A DNA stretch of 64,000 nt from Echinicola shivajiensis (GTDB lineage Bacteria; Bacteroidota; Bacteroidia; Cytophagales; Cyclobacteriaceae): assembly GCF_018642165.1 (NCBI RefSeq), contig NZ_JAHHZM010000010.1, positions 82,641-146,640 on the forward strand, given 5' to 3'. Positions 56,101 through 64,000 of the stretch are shown here, piece after piece. Every line of letters starts with the position of its first letter. The first letter of the stretch is position 1. The notes beneath the pieces were generated by a model. It was given only the letters and a program-made list of their open reading frames with translations, was not told the DNA's origin and searched no databases. A program made the position numbers and the translations under genes.

Positions 56101-57579
56101 ATGTTTAAAAGTCTTCCTAATAGTTTATTCTGGAAAATATCAGCTTTGCTTTTGGGTATATTATTGACCCTTTCCTTTATTTTTATTTTAATCCTCGGAA
56201 AGACAGCTTTTCAATTTAGTGAAGAAGCTGACCAGCATTTGAATAAGGAGGTGGCAGCCCATATTGCAGTGGAAATATCCGACTTTCCGCTTGATAGTAT
56301 AGATCAAAATCACCTGGAGCATATATTCCATAGTGCCATGATTTTACATCCTGCCATTGAGATCTATTTTTTGGATACAACTGGACAAGTGCTTAACTAT
56401 TCAGCTCCAGACAGTTTAATCATAAAGAAAAAAATTGATTTAATTCCCGTCAAGGAAGTCTTATATAGTAATGACGTATATTATAAAAAATCTACTGACC
56501 CAAGACACCCTGATCAAGCAAAGGTATTCTCTGCAGCACCTATCAATAAAGATGGCAGGTTGTCTGGATATGTCTATGTAGTATTAACTGGACAAAAGTA
56601 TGCAGAAGCAAGAAATGAAATCTTGGACCGATATATCTTCAATATAGCCAGCAATACACTTCCCATTTTAATCATTATTGCGCTAGCAATTGGTTTGCTG
56701 GCCATATATGCATTAACAAACAGCCATAGGAAAGTAATTTCAGCAGTTAAGCGATTTCAAAGTGGTGATTTCAATGCGCGTATAGATATAAAAAGTAATG
56801 GTGAAATGAAGGATCTGGCCCAGACCTTTAATGAGATGGCTGCAGAAATTCAAAAAAATATCAAAGCCATCCAAACAATGGAACAGTCCAGAAGAGAGCT
56901 GGTGGCCAACGTATCCCATGATTTGAAAACCCCCATTGCTACTATTAAGGGCTTTGCTGAAACCTTAGTGCTGAAGCAGCATGAACTTAATTCAGGGCAG
57001 CAACAAAAATATATACATACCATCCTCAAAAACACATCGCAACTAAAAACATTGGTTGACCAACTTTTCCAGCTTTCCAAATTAGAGGCTAATGAGGTAG
57101 AAGCAGTCATAGAACCATTTTCCATGAGTGAACTGCTTCAGGATAACCTTTTGAAGTATAAGATGATTTCTAAAGAGAAAGGTATTGAAATGAGAAGCAA
57201 AGTCCCTACAGACCTACCCATGGCCATTGGAGACGTAAGATTGATAGATAGAGCGCTACAAAATCTACTAGATAATGCGATCAAATTTACGCCAGAAGGT
57301 GGCAGCATATATCTTGAAGCCTTTTCAACCCAAGATAAAATCATGGTCAAAGTAGCAGATACTGGACATGGAATTCCTCAAGACAAACTAAATGTGATTT
57401 TTGAAAGATATAAAAAAGGTACGGAGACTAGCGGTGAAGGTAGTGGAGGAATTGGATTGGGATTGGATATCGTTAGGAAGATTCTGGAATTACACCAATC
57501 AAAAATCGCTGTTACAAATGGTCCAGATAAAGGTGCCGTTTTCTCTTTTGAGCTACCACAGTATTCGGCTAGAATTTAG
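56101..57579 (+). CDS. sensor histidine kinase with HAMP domain
   Basis: A protein of 492 residues. Helix 1 (about 11-33) and helix 2 (about 187-206) bracket a periplasmic sensor of about 150 residues; HAMP (about 207-258) follows. The dimerisation helix has the phospho-acceptor His273 in ANVSHDLKTPIATIKGFAE. The ATPase domain has N-box NLLDNAIKFTPEGG, G1 VADTGHGIPQ and G2 GEGSGGIGLGLDIV. It pairs with the OmpR-type regulator encoded upstream. The signal is unknown. Confidence 0.95.
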   Translation: MFKSLPNSLFWKISALLLGILLTLSFIFILILGKTAFQFSEEADQHLNKEVAAHIAVEISDFPLDSIDQNHLEHIFHSAMILHPAIEIYFLDTTGQVLNYSAPDSLIIKKKIDLIPVKEVLYSNDVYYKKSTDPRHPDQAKVFSAAPINKDGRLSGYVYVVLTGQKYAEARNEILDRYIFNIASNTLPILIIIALAIGLLAIYALTNSHRKVISAVKRFQSGDFNARIDIKSNGEMKDLAQTFNEMAAEIQKNIKAIQTMEQSRRELVANVSHDLKTPIATIKGFAETLVLKQHELNSGQQQKYIHTILKNTSQLKTLVDQLFQLSKLEANEVEAVIEPFSMSELLQDNLLKYKMISKEKGIEMRSKVPTDLPMAIGDVRLIDRALQNLLDNAIKFTPEGGSIYLEAFSTQDKIMVKVADTGHGIPQDKLNVIFERYKKGTETSGEGSGGIGLGLDIVRKILELHQSKIAVTNGPDKGAVFSFELPQYSARI

Positions 57580-57680
57580 TTTTTGATCAACTGCCATTAT
57601 CAGAAATAGACAACCTTATTTATAGATATCAGTTTAAATGGTATAAATTACCTTATCCTAGCAAGCTTAATATTAATTAT

Positions 57681-58730
57681 ATGACCATTCATCCCCAGTT
57701 TGGCGGCTCAGTAAGAAAAGCAGATTTGGAGAAATTCAGAAATTCGCCGCAGTGGAATGGAAAGAAGTTTCAAAATCTTTCTGCCACTACAATGAATGTC
57801 AACCTCAAGACACTCCCTAAACTACTAAAAGAGAATTTTACCAATACAGAAGAAAGGATGCCCAATCAGCCATTGCCAGTCATTGAGTTTGATAAGATGG
57901 CATTTACTAATGACGCATCTCAGCCTAAATTCATTTGGTATGGACATTCTGTATTGTTGATGCGCTTAATGGGTAAGAATATTCTGATAGATCCAATGTT
58001 CGGGGACAATGCCTCTCCTATTGCTCCCTTCAAAACAAAAAGATTCAGTGAAAACACACTTGAGATAATCGATAACTTACCTGATATAGATGCCATTTTC
58101 ATCACACATGATCATTATGATCATATTGATTATAAGAGTCTATTAAAACTGATTCCCAAGGTTGAAAATTGGTTCGTGGCACTTGGCGTAAGCAGGCATT
58201 TAGAAAAGTGGGGCTTGGAAGCTTCCAAGGTTAAAGAATTCGATTGGTGGGAAGAAGATGAATTTAGCGAGATATCTTTTGCTTTTACGCCATCAAGGCA
58301 TTTTTCAGGTCGCGGTGCGTTTGACCGTGCAAAATCCCTATGGGGTGGCTGGGTGTTCAGAACGCCTCAACACAGTATTTATTGGAGTGGTGATGGTGGT
58401 TATGATCACCATTTTGATAAAGTGGGAGAAAAATATGGGCCATTTGATGTCATGTTTGTTGAATGTGGCCAATACAATGAACACTGGCATCAGATCCATT
58501 TATATCCAGAAGAAGCCGTCAAAGCGGCTATTGATGCTAAGGCCAGTATAGCAATACCAGTTCACTGGGGGGGCTTTTCACTTGCGCCACATCATTGGAA
58601 AGATCCGATCATAAGATTTGAGAATGAAGCACTGGCCCAAAAACAACCACATTTCACCCCTTCTTTGGGACAGGTATTCGGTTTATCTGATATGGAAAAT
58701 CAGAATTATTGGTGGAAGAAAATAGATTGA
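57681..58730 (+). CDS. MBL-fold metallo-hydrolase (NAPE-PLD/UlaG-like)
   Basis: A protein of 349 residues with a metallo-beta-lactamase fold: the zinc motif ITHDHYDHID (H-x-H-x-D-H), later His in PSRHFSGRGAF, Asp in SGDGGYDHHFDKVG and IPVHWGGFSLAPHHW. The sequence after residue 100 matches the beta-lactamase superfamily that includes NAPE-PLD and UlaG, typically hydrolysing phosphodiesters or lactones. No signal peptide is apparent. It follows the kinase gene by 101 nt. The substrate is unknown. Confidence 0.92.
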   Translation: MTIHPQFGGSVRKADLEKFRNSPQWNGKKFQNLSATTMNVNLKTLPKLLKENFTNTEERMPNQPLPVIEFDKMAFTNDASQPKFIWYGHSVLLMRLMGKNILIDPMFGDNASPIAPFKTKRFSENTLEIIDNLPDIDAIFITHDHYDHIDYKSLLKLIPKVENWFVALGVSRHLEKWGLEASKVKEFDWWEEDEFSEISFAFTPSRHFSGRGAFDRAKSLWGGWVFRTPQHSIYWSGDGGYDHHFDKVGEKYGPFDVMFVECGQYNEHWHQIHLYPEEAVKAAIDAKASIAIPVHWGGFSLAPHHWKDPIIRFENEALAQKQPHFTPSLGQVFGLSDMENQNYWWKKID

Positions 58731-58913
58731 ACAGGCAAAATATGAAAGATCAGGATTTAATATTTGTCTGAAGTTGACGGTACTTTTTGAATAACTTCAT
58801 AAATTTTTTTCAATTATTTTTAAATTGAACATAGGGTAGATCATTTTCAACGTGTCCTAATAGTAACAGGGAATAATATAGAGATCAGTTTAAACCACAA
58901 TTAGACCTAACAG

Positions 58914-59483
58914 GTGGAATATTCTACACAGCTTGAAGTGGAAGACTCATCAATCATTGATGAGAAAGTGTTTGAAGTGACTTTCAAAAGTCATTTTCAA
59001 GCCTTGCACGGCTATGCCTGTGCCCTATTGAAGGATGAAGATGAGGCCGAGGAAATTGTCCAAAATGTATTTTTGAAACTTTGGGAAAAAAGGGAGAAAA
59101 TTCATATCGAAACTTCGGTAAAAGCCTATTTATACCAGATGGTATATCGCGATAGTATGAATGCCATAAGGCATGAGAAAGTGAAACAAAAGCACCAAAA
59201 TATCACAAAATATCAATCAAGTTCCGCACCAATCCAAAAAGATGAGGGCGATGATTCAGAACTGATGGAAGAGTTAAAATCGGCTTTACAATCATTGCCC
59301 GAGAAATGTCGAAAAGTGTTTCTTTTGAGTAGGTATGAATCATTAAAATACCAGGAAATAGCAGAACGCTTGGGTGTTTCTGTAAAAACAGTCGAAGCGC
59401 ATATGGGCAAGGCCCTAAAGCATTTGAGAGTGGAATTAGCTGATTTTCTACCTATAATATTATTCCTGTTTACAAATATATAA
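58914..59483 (+). CDS. ECF RNA polymerase sigma factor, Bacteroidota FecI-like
   Basis: A protein of 189 residues starting at GTG. Region 2 is FKSHFQALHGYACALLKDED with AEEIVQNVFLKLWEKRE; region 4 is LPEKCRKVFLLSRYESLKYQ with EIAERLGVSVKTVEAHMGKA. This is the FecI/RpoE-like ECF type that works with a FecR anti-sigma factor. The C-terminus carries a hydrophobic tail (LADFLPIILFLFTNI) that may touch the membrane. The FecR gene begins 4 nt after the stop. The usual partner receptor (SusC/FecA) is missing. Confidence 0.95.
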   Translation: MEYSTQLEVEDSSIIDEKVFEVTFKSHFQALHGYACALLKDEDEAEEIVQNVFLKLWEKREKIHIETSVKAYLYQMVYRDSMNAIRHEKVKQKHQNITKYQSSSAPIQKDEGDDSELMEELKSALQSLPEKCRKVFLLSRYESLKYQEIAERLGVSVKTVEAHMGKALKHLRVELADFLPIILFLFTNI

Positions 59484-59487
59484 TCCT

Positions 59488-60453
59488 ATGAATGATAGTA
59501 AACTTATAAAATATCTGTTGCAGGAAACTGATGAAATGGAGAACAAGGAAGTCAAACAATGGATTGACGCTGATCCAGATCATCAGAAACAATACCAGCA
59601 TATCCGATTAATTTGGGAGAAAAGTCTCAATGCCCCACTATCCAATAAAATTGATGTGGAAGAGGCTTGGGAAGATTTTAGAAATAGAAGAAGTCGAAAG
59701 CGCCCTTTTCTAGGTAAGCAGCTCTTTCTAGGGCAATGGTATAAAGTAGCTGCTACGTTTACTTTGATCTTTGTAGCTTCATTTCTTATTTACTCCAATT
59801 TGATGGAACCGGATAATCAATTGATTTCCAATTTGAAGCTGGAATCAACCAATAAATCCATATCCCATACCATATTTGACGGGTCTACAATTACTTTAAA
59901 TAAAGATAGTAAACTTGCATTTAATCAATCAATTATAAATCCTAATAGAAAGGCAGAGCTCATAGAAGGCGAAGCATTTTTTGAAGTGGAAAGAAATGAA
60001 AATAGACCATTTGAAGTGAATGTAGGAGCAGCTAAAATAACTGTACTGGGCACATCATTTAATGTAAGAAAACACGAAGAGGAGGTTGAGGTGATTCTTA
60101 AATCCGGATCAGTTCAGGTAGATTTTGAGGATGAGACTCATATCATTAAGCCTGGTGATAAGTTATTCATAGATGGATTAAAAGGTTTGCTGACCATTAC
60201 TCAGGTTGAGGATGATCTTTATAATTATTATGTTGGTGATTATTTTGAGGCCCATGATACACCGCTCTGGAGGGTTGTTGAGGTACTTAACCAAGCCTAT
60301 AATGCAAACGTCATCATAGCCAATGAACATTTGCGAAATTTACCATTAACTACTACCTTCAGTAACGATTCTCTAGACAATAATTTGGAAGTATTAAAAG
60401 CTACCTTTGGTTTAACCATAGTCAGAGAACCCAATAGAATCGTTATCAAATAA
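59488..60453 (+). CDS. FecR-family anti-sigma factor
   Basis: A protein of 321 residues. The cytoplasmic N-terminal part (1-80) includes the anti-sigma helices LIKYLLQETDEMENKEVKQW; one membrane helix spans about 85-103 (YKVAATFTLIFVASFLIYSN). The periplasmic FecR domain (about 125-215) contains DGSTITLNKDSKLAF and ITVLGTSFNVRKHEEEVEV. The C-terminal DUF4974-like/STN-contact domain runs about 235-320. It should hold the sigma factor inactive until an STN domain touches its periplasmic end; the next gene encodes an STN protein. Confidence 0.93.
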   Translation: MNDSKLIKYLLQETDEMENKEVKQWIDADPDHQKQYQHIRLIWEKSLNAPLSNKIDVEEAWEDFRNRRSRKRPFLGKQLFLGQWYKVAATFTLIFVASFLIYSNLMEPDNQLISNLKLESTNKSISHTIFDGSTITLNKDSKLAFNQSIINPNRKAELIEGEAFFEVERNENRPFEVNVGAAKITVLGTSFNVRKHEEEVEVILKSGSVQVDFEDETHIIKPGDKLFIDGLKGLLTITQVEDDLYNYYVGDYFEAHDTPLWRVVEVLNQAYNANVIIANEHLRNLPLTTTFSNDSLDNNLEVLKATFGLTIVREPNRIVIK

Positions 60454-60464
60454 TTAAGTCAAAC

Positions 60465-62144
60465 ATGACAGCAAAGGGGCTGGTAAAGGACTGCATAGTC
60501 CTTTTTATATTATTTTTTTCGCTTTTTTTAGAGATTTTCGCGCAGGGAAATCTTGACAAGTCTGTTTCGTTGGATGAAATGGAAACTGTCAGTATTGAGG
60601 AGCTTTTGAAATCCACCTCTGGCAAGCATGATTTTTTCTTTTCCTACAATAGCAATATTATTCCTAAAGATAGCTTAATCAATTTCCCTGAATACTCAGG
60701 AGATATTCGTGGGGTGCTTTTAAGGGTTTTGGGTCCGAAATATGAGTTTATTGAAACTCCAGGGTATATCGTAATCCGATATGCTCCCAACAAATTGTAT
60801 TTGGATGAAGGCATCGATACCCAGCAAGGAAATTCCTGGGTTATCACAGGACAAATAAAAGATTTGGATAGTGATGAATTAATAGCCTATGCCAGTGTTT
60901 ATGAACGCAGCATGTTAGCTTCCTCCATGACCGATAAAAATGGATATTTTGAACTAAAGCTCAAGAATCCGGATAAATCTGTGCTTTTGACCATAAGCAA
61001 GGAAAACTATAGGGACACCACTTTTATGCTATTGCCTCCATTTGATATAGCTGCTAAGAAGAAAAATCCAAAGTACAAGTTTTATCCCGATTCCGAAGAG
61101 GGTGATGGTGTTGAAAACACCTATATAGGTAGGATGTTTACAGGCTTTAAGCAAAGAATGCAAGGACTTAATATCGGAGGATTCTTCGCAGAAGTGCCTG
61201 TCCAAGTTTCACTGATTCCTGCTGTAAGTACACATGGGATGATGAACACGCAAGCTATAAATAATGCTTCCATAAATATTTTCGGAGGATATTCGGGTGG
61301 AGTAAATGGGGTGGAATTTGCTGGTTTATTTAATATTAACCGAAAGGATGTAGATTATTTACAAGCTGCAGGTTTGTTCAATGTTGTTGGAGGAAGTACC
61401 AAAGGAGTCCAATTGTCAGGTATTTCCAATATAGTACTAGGCAATACCAGTGGGTTTCAAGTAGGTGGATTGGTAAATGTGAGTAATGATACCAAGGGTT
61501 TTCAATTAGCGGGTTTAATCAATAGAGCCAAATCGATGAATGGACTTCAAATTGCAGGATTGGCCAATCAAACTACTGAAAAAACTGGTACGCAGGTTTC
61601 TGGACTTTTCAATAAAGGTGGAAATGTAACTGGCTGGCAAATCACCAGTTTCCTCAATATTGCAGATAGTAGTAAATACCCAATTGGATTTATCAATCTT
61701 ATCAAGTCAGGGGAAAAAACGATTTCATTGGCCTTTGATGAAAGCCAAATGGTCCAAGTGGTTTTTAGATCTGGAGGGACACATACTTATGGCTTGATAG
61801 GTATAGGAAACTCTTTATTGGGAGATCGGAACCCACTTGCTGTTGATGCTGGTCTGGGCTATCACCTTATCAAAAGCAAATCATTCCAAACCAACACAGA
61901 ACTTGTATCCAGGACCTCATTAGGTCCTTACGGTAAAAATTATTTTACGGCTTCTTTTAAACTCCTCCCTGCACTTAATTTCAGTAAGCGCTTCAGATTT
62001 TATATAGGCCCATCTTTTAATTTTGGTTCATTTGAAAATGTGGAATCAGAAGTCCCTGGTTGGGAAATAGCCAAGGAAATAAACGAGTTTGGAATCCATT
62101 ACCTTTATTACGGTATATCCGGAGGTCTTCAAATTATTTTATAG
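60465..62144 (+). CDS. STN and carboxypeptidase-regulatory-like domain protein with a 15-residue solenoid
   Basis: A protein of 559 residues with a signal peptide (IVLFILFFSLFLEIFA). Domains in order: STN (about 35-105; VSIEELLKSTSGKHDFFFSY), a carboxypeptidase-regulatory-like beta sandwich (about 125-200; WVITGQIKDLDSDELIAYAS), a repeat region (282-404) with units of 15-16 residues such as GFQVGGLVNVSNDTK and GLQIAGLANQTTEKT, and a barrel-like C-terminus. STN normally lies on a TonB-dependent transducer and contacts FecR. Here no plug or TonB barrel is visible. It starts 11 nt after FecR. Confidence 0.88.
   Translation: MTAKGLVKDCIVLFILFFSLFLEIFAQGNLDKSVSLDEMETVSIEELLKSTSGKHDFFFSYNSNIIPKDSLINFPEYSGDIRGVLLRVLGPKYEFIETPGYIVIRYAPNKLYLDEGIDTQQGNSWVITGQIKDLDSDELIAYASVYERSMLASSMTDKNGYFELKLKNPDKSVLLTISKENYRDTTFMLLPPFDIAAKKKNPKYKFYPDSEEGDGVENTYIGRMFTGFKQRMQGLNIGGFFAEVPVQVSLIPAVSTHGMMNTQAINNASINIFGGYSGGVNGVEFAGLFNINRKDVDYLQAAGLFNVVGGSTKGVQLSGISNIVLGNTSGFQVGGLVNVSNDTKGFQLAGLINRAKSMNGLQIAGLANQTTEKTGTQVSGLFNKGGNVTGWQITSFLNIADSSKYPIGFINLIKSGEKTISLAFDESQMVQVVFRSGGTHTYGLIGIGNSLLGDRNPLAVDAGLGYHLIKSKSFQTNTELVSRTSLGPYGKNYFTASFKLLPALNFSKRFRFYIGPSFNFGSFENVESEVPGWEIAKEINEFGIHYLYYGISGGLQIIL
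61308..61676 (+). repeat. in-gene tandem repeats (about 45 bp units), STN protein
   Basis: Encodes seven successive units of 15-16 residues following the pattern G-x-Q-hydrophobic-x-G-hydrophobic-x-N. The repeats are diverged at DNA level but regular in protein, resembling LA_2272-type surface repeats. Confidence 0.8.
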
Positions 62145-62214
62145 ATTTTTATTAGGGTACTTTATCAGCCAAGTGTCTTATAAGAAAACAAATTATTCTA
62201 ATAAGACTAAAGTC

Positions 62215-63261
62215 ATGAAAATCTTAAAACTAATATTAACTGTTATATTGTTGTTGGTTGGATTACCCATCAAAGCTCAAGATAATACTTCAAGTCCAGT
62301 CTTATATACGGTAGTATATAATCATGTTCCAGAAGGTTTTAAATATCCATTAATAGGATTTATTAACCATGGCGAAGGTAATCAACATGGTGCTCAAATT
62401 GGGTTTGTCAATATTAACGAAAAGGAATTTATGGGTAGTCAAATTAGCTTTGTCAATACAAGTGGCGGGGCTGTCAATGGCTTACAAATAGGATTTATCA
62501 ATACTGTCGCAGATTATATAAATGGCGCGCAAATAGGTTTTGTAAATACTAGTACTAAGTATTTTAAGGGAACTCAGATTGGTTTTATCAATACTGCAGT
62601 AATGTCCTCAAATGGCGCCCAAATAGGATTTGTTAATACGGTAGCTAATGATTTGAAGGGAACACAAATAGGTTTTGTTAATATTAATCCCAAAGAAGTC
62701 ACTGGTGCACAAATTGGATTTGTAAATGTTGTTAAAAAGTTAAATAGTGTACAGGTCGGTTTCTTGAACTACGCTGACAGCGTTGGTGAAGGAGCTGTTC
62801 CTATAGGGTTCCTATCTATAATTAGAAAAGGTGGCTATAAAGCATTAGAGGTGGGATTTACAGAAATGCACCCTGTCAATATGGCCTTAAAAATCGGGGT
62901 ATCTAAGTTTTATACCACCTTAAATGGTGCATATAATCCCGATTTTAAAAATAAGTTTGCTCTAGGGGGAGGTTTTGGTAGCCTGTTACCACTTGGTTCT
63001 AAAGTTTATTTAAACCCTGAAGGCTATTATTTGAACCATATCAATTCAAATAAAGATATGGCAAGGCTGAGCCTAAATTTGGGATTAGCATTGAGCCCCA
63101 AGGTTCATATAATGATAGGTCCAAGTGCTGTATGGTCAGGAACTGATCGTGCCAATGACTTCTTAGAGCCAATGTTCTATTTCTACAAAGAAAGAATAGA
63201 TTATAGAAATGAGTTTCTAATTGGAATGAATGCTAGCCTAAGATATAACTTCACTTTTTAA
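62215..63261 (+). CDS. secreted 15-residue-repeat protein (LA_2272-like)
   Basis: A protein of 348 residues. The start at 62215 begins a clear signal peptide (KLILTVILLLVGLPIKA, cleavage before QDN); an upstream ATG at 62089 overlaps the STN gene and lacks a signal. Residues 59-193 are nine tandem units of exactly 15 residues, such as GAQIGFVNTSTKYFK and GTQIGFINTAVMSSN. The C-terminal third looks like a small outer-membrane barrel. The repeat matches that of the upstream STN protein, suggesting a shared fold or direct partnership. Function is unknown. Confidence 0.87.
   Translation: MKILKLILTVILLLVGLPIKAQDNTSSPVLYTVVYNHVPEGFKYPLIGFINHGEGNQHGAQIGFVNINEKEFMGSQISFVNTSGGAVNGLQIGFINTVADYINGAQIGFVNTSTKYFKGTQIGFINTAVMSSNGAQIGFVNTVANDLKGTQIGFVNINPKEVTGAQIGFVNVVKKLNSVQVGFLNYADSVGEGAVPIGFLSIIRKGGYKALEVGFTEMHPVNMALKIGVSKFYTTLNGAYNPDFKNKFALGGGFGSLLPLGSKVYLNPEGYYLNHINSNKDMARLSLNLGLALSPKVHIMIGPSAVWSGTDRANDFLEPMFYFYKERIDYRNEFLIGMNASLRYNFTF
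62389..62793 (+). repeat. nine tandem 45-bp repeats
   Basis: Starts at codon 59. Each unit encodes G-x-Q-I-G-F-(V/I)-N and seven variable residues; the first, conserved half is nearly invariant. Such exact 45-bp spacing could change copy number by slippage or recombination. Confidence 0.88.
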
Positions 63262-63292
63262 ATAACTGTCTAAATTTAAATGCAAAATCAAC

Positions 63293-63340
63293 AATCCCTA
63301 TCCATCTTAAATCTTCATTATTTAGTGGATAGGGATTTTA
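63293..63340. terminator. terminator between convergent genes
   Basis: AATCCCTATCCA (63293-63304) and TGGATAGGGATT (63326-63337) pair perfectly around a 21-nt loop, with a T-run on the plus strand. It serves the repeat-protein gene and possibly the NUDIX gene. Confidence 0.8.
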
Positions 63341-63359
63341 TTATGGATAACCAAATTCT

Positions 63360-63767
63360 TTATTCAAAGATCATTTCTACAAGGTCCATAACATTTTGGT
63401 AGGTAGAAATCCCTTGCAAATCTGTTTTTTTAAAAATAAACTTTATTTCACGACATTCAGCTGTTGGGGTGAAATCCAAATGGGGTAGTTGTGTTTCATA
63501 AAGAACATTTACAATTGGCTCACCTTTTGGATTATTTGAAGAAAAAAGCAAGATAGGTCTTGGCTCTATCTTAATCGGCTTCAGTCCCATTTCCTCATTA
63601 ATTTCACGGTGAATGCAATCTATAGGACTTTCTCCGCGATCCAACCCTCCCCCAGGCAAGTCCCAAAGGCCATTATCTTCCTTCATTATTAAGAATCCAC
63701 CCGATTCATTTAAAATAAGCGCTTTAATGCTTACCCTATATGTGCAATCCCAATTATGCCAATCCAT
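63360..63767 (-). CDS. NUDIX hydrolase (MutT-like)
   Basis: A protein of 135 residues. The NUDIX box is GGGLDRGESPIDCIHREINE followed by EMGL, with all catalytic Glu/Arg positions kept. It begins WHNWDCTYRVSIKALILNE and keeps DLPGGGLD. Substrates of this broad group range from 8-oxo-dGTP to ADP-sugars, and none can be chosen here. It is on the minus strand near the window edge, convergent with the repeat protein. Confidence 0.9.
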   Translation of the reverse strand: MDWHNWDCTYRVSIKALILNESGGFLIMKEDNGLWDLPGGGLDRGESPIDCIHREINEEMGLKPIKIEPRPILLFSSNNPKGEPIVNVLYETQLPHLDFTPTAECREIKFIFKKTDLQGISTYQNVMDLVEMIFE

Positions 63768-64000
63768 ATATTCTAATTTCTAAGTACTACAGTCAAGAGA
63801 ACCTCCAAATATCGTATTATTACGATTTGAGGGCATAAGTTGAATAATTAAAAATATAATTGAAATAGGCAATTTCATATTAGGGTAAAAAAGACATATA
63901 ATGCTGTATTGATATAGTTGATACACTTTTTTTAATCATTCATATTATTTATATCACTTTTTCAATTATTCATATACCATTATTTCTTAATCTAATGGAT

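Noticed and set aside
62389..62793. CRISPR-like array from the regular 45-bp spacing
   Set aside because: The repeats lie in frame in a secreted protein and each unit keeps a protein pattern, not an exact DNA repeat with unique spacers.
63780..63878. 32-codon minus-strand frame upstream of the NUDIX gene
   Set aside because: Short, no family similarity that I recognise; a leader peptide cannot be excluded but there is nothing to support it.

Overview
The window comes from a Bacteroidota genome, most likely order Cytophagales and close to Cyclobacterium, Echinicola or Algoriphagus. This is inferred from the low-GC sequence, the absence of clear Shine-Dalgarno sites, a TTTG-N19-TAnnTTT-type promoter, an ECF-sigma/FecR cluster, Tat-exported Gfo/Idh/MocA proteins with DUF1080 proteins, a GH95 enzyme, a split methionine synthase and a CzcA pump fused to its outer-membrane factor. 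I count about 53 protein genes (one cut by the window edge, one frameshifted), two tRNAs, one SAM-I riboswitch, one candidate small RNA and a set of intrinsic terminators. No rRNA, CRISPR array, prophage or complete insertion sequence is visible.

Layout. 1-2.9 kb: a truncated SdiA-regulated-like lipoprotein gene, a divergent HD-phosphohydrolase fused to a Pycsar-effector-type membrane domain, and a secreted DUF1080 protein. 3.1-9.7 kb: a divalent-metal efflux operon (CzcA-TolC fusion, CzcB-like adaptor), a Cys/His-rich small protein and an atypical receiver protein. 10-12.1 kb: a glycerophosphodiesterase and an NmrA-like protein. 12.2-17.8 kb: a molybdenum hydroxylase operon with its own maturation genes (2Fe-2S subunit, Moco subunit, cysteine desulfurase, XdhC, MobA-like cytidylyltransferase). 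18-19 kb: a D15-type outer-membrane protein. 19.3-25.5 kb: a hexuronate region with a TRAP transporter, KDPG aldolase and KDG kinase, divergent from altronate dehydratase across a perfect 22-bp palindrome. 25.7-26.5 kb: a frameshifted DUF1835 gene.

26.6-34.9 kb: a glycoside region (tandem DUF1080 lipoprotein, two Tat-exported oxidoreductases, a SUMF1-like protein, a GH95 enzyme). 35-40 kb: a methionine operon (metH in two parts, then metF) behind a SAM-I riboswitch. 40-44.3 kb: outer-membrane protein, YbjQ, 2Fe-2S protein, DUF819 permease and CoA-type NUDIX hydrolase. 44.3-48.9 kb: candidate small RNA, AceK, DUF4136 lipoprotein, CHAD protein, tRNA-Ser(GCT) and tRNA-Pro(TGG). 49-53.8 kb: PorT-like protein, lipid kinase and a molybdate ABC transporter operon that could supply the molybdenum enzyme at 15-17 kb. 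54-58.7 kb: spondin-domain lipoprotein, OmpR-type two-component pair and a metallo-beta-lactamase-fold hydrolase.

58.9-63.3 kb: ECF sigma factor, FecR anti-sigma, an STN-domain protein and a secreted protein. The last two share a 15-residue solenoid repeat, and no TonB-dependent receptor is present. This is my best candidate for an undescribed system: a FecR/STN signalling relay in which a repeat-bearing envelope protein replaces the usual SusC/FecA-type transducer. Other points worth checking are the orphan HD-Pycsar fusion, the internal signal peptide inside the pump fusion, the unusual outer helix of the riboswitch and the promoter-to-terminator small RNA upstream of aceK.
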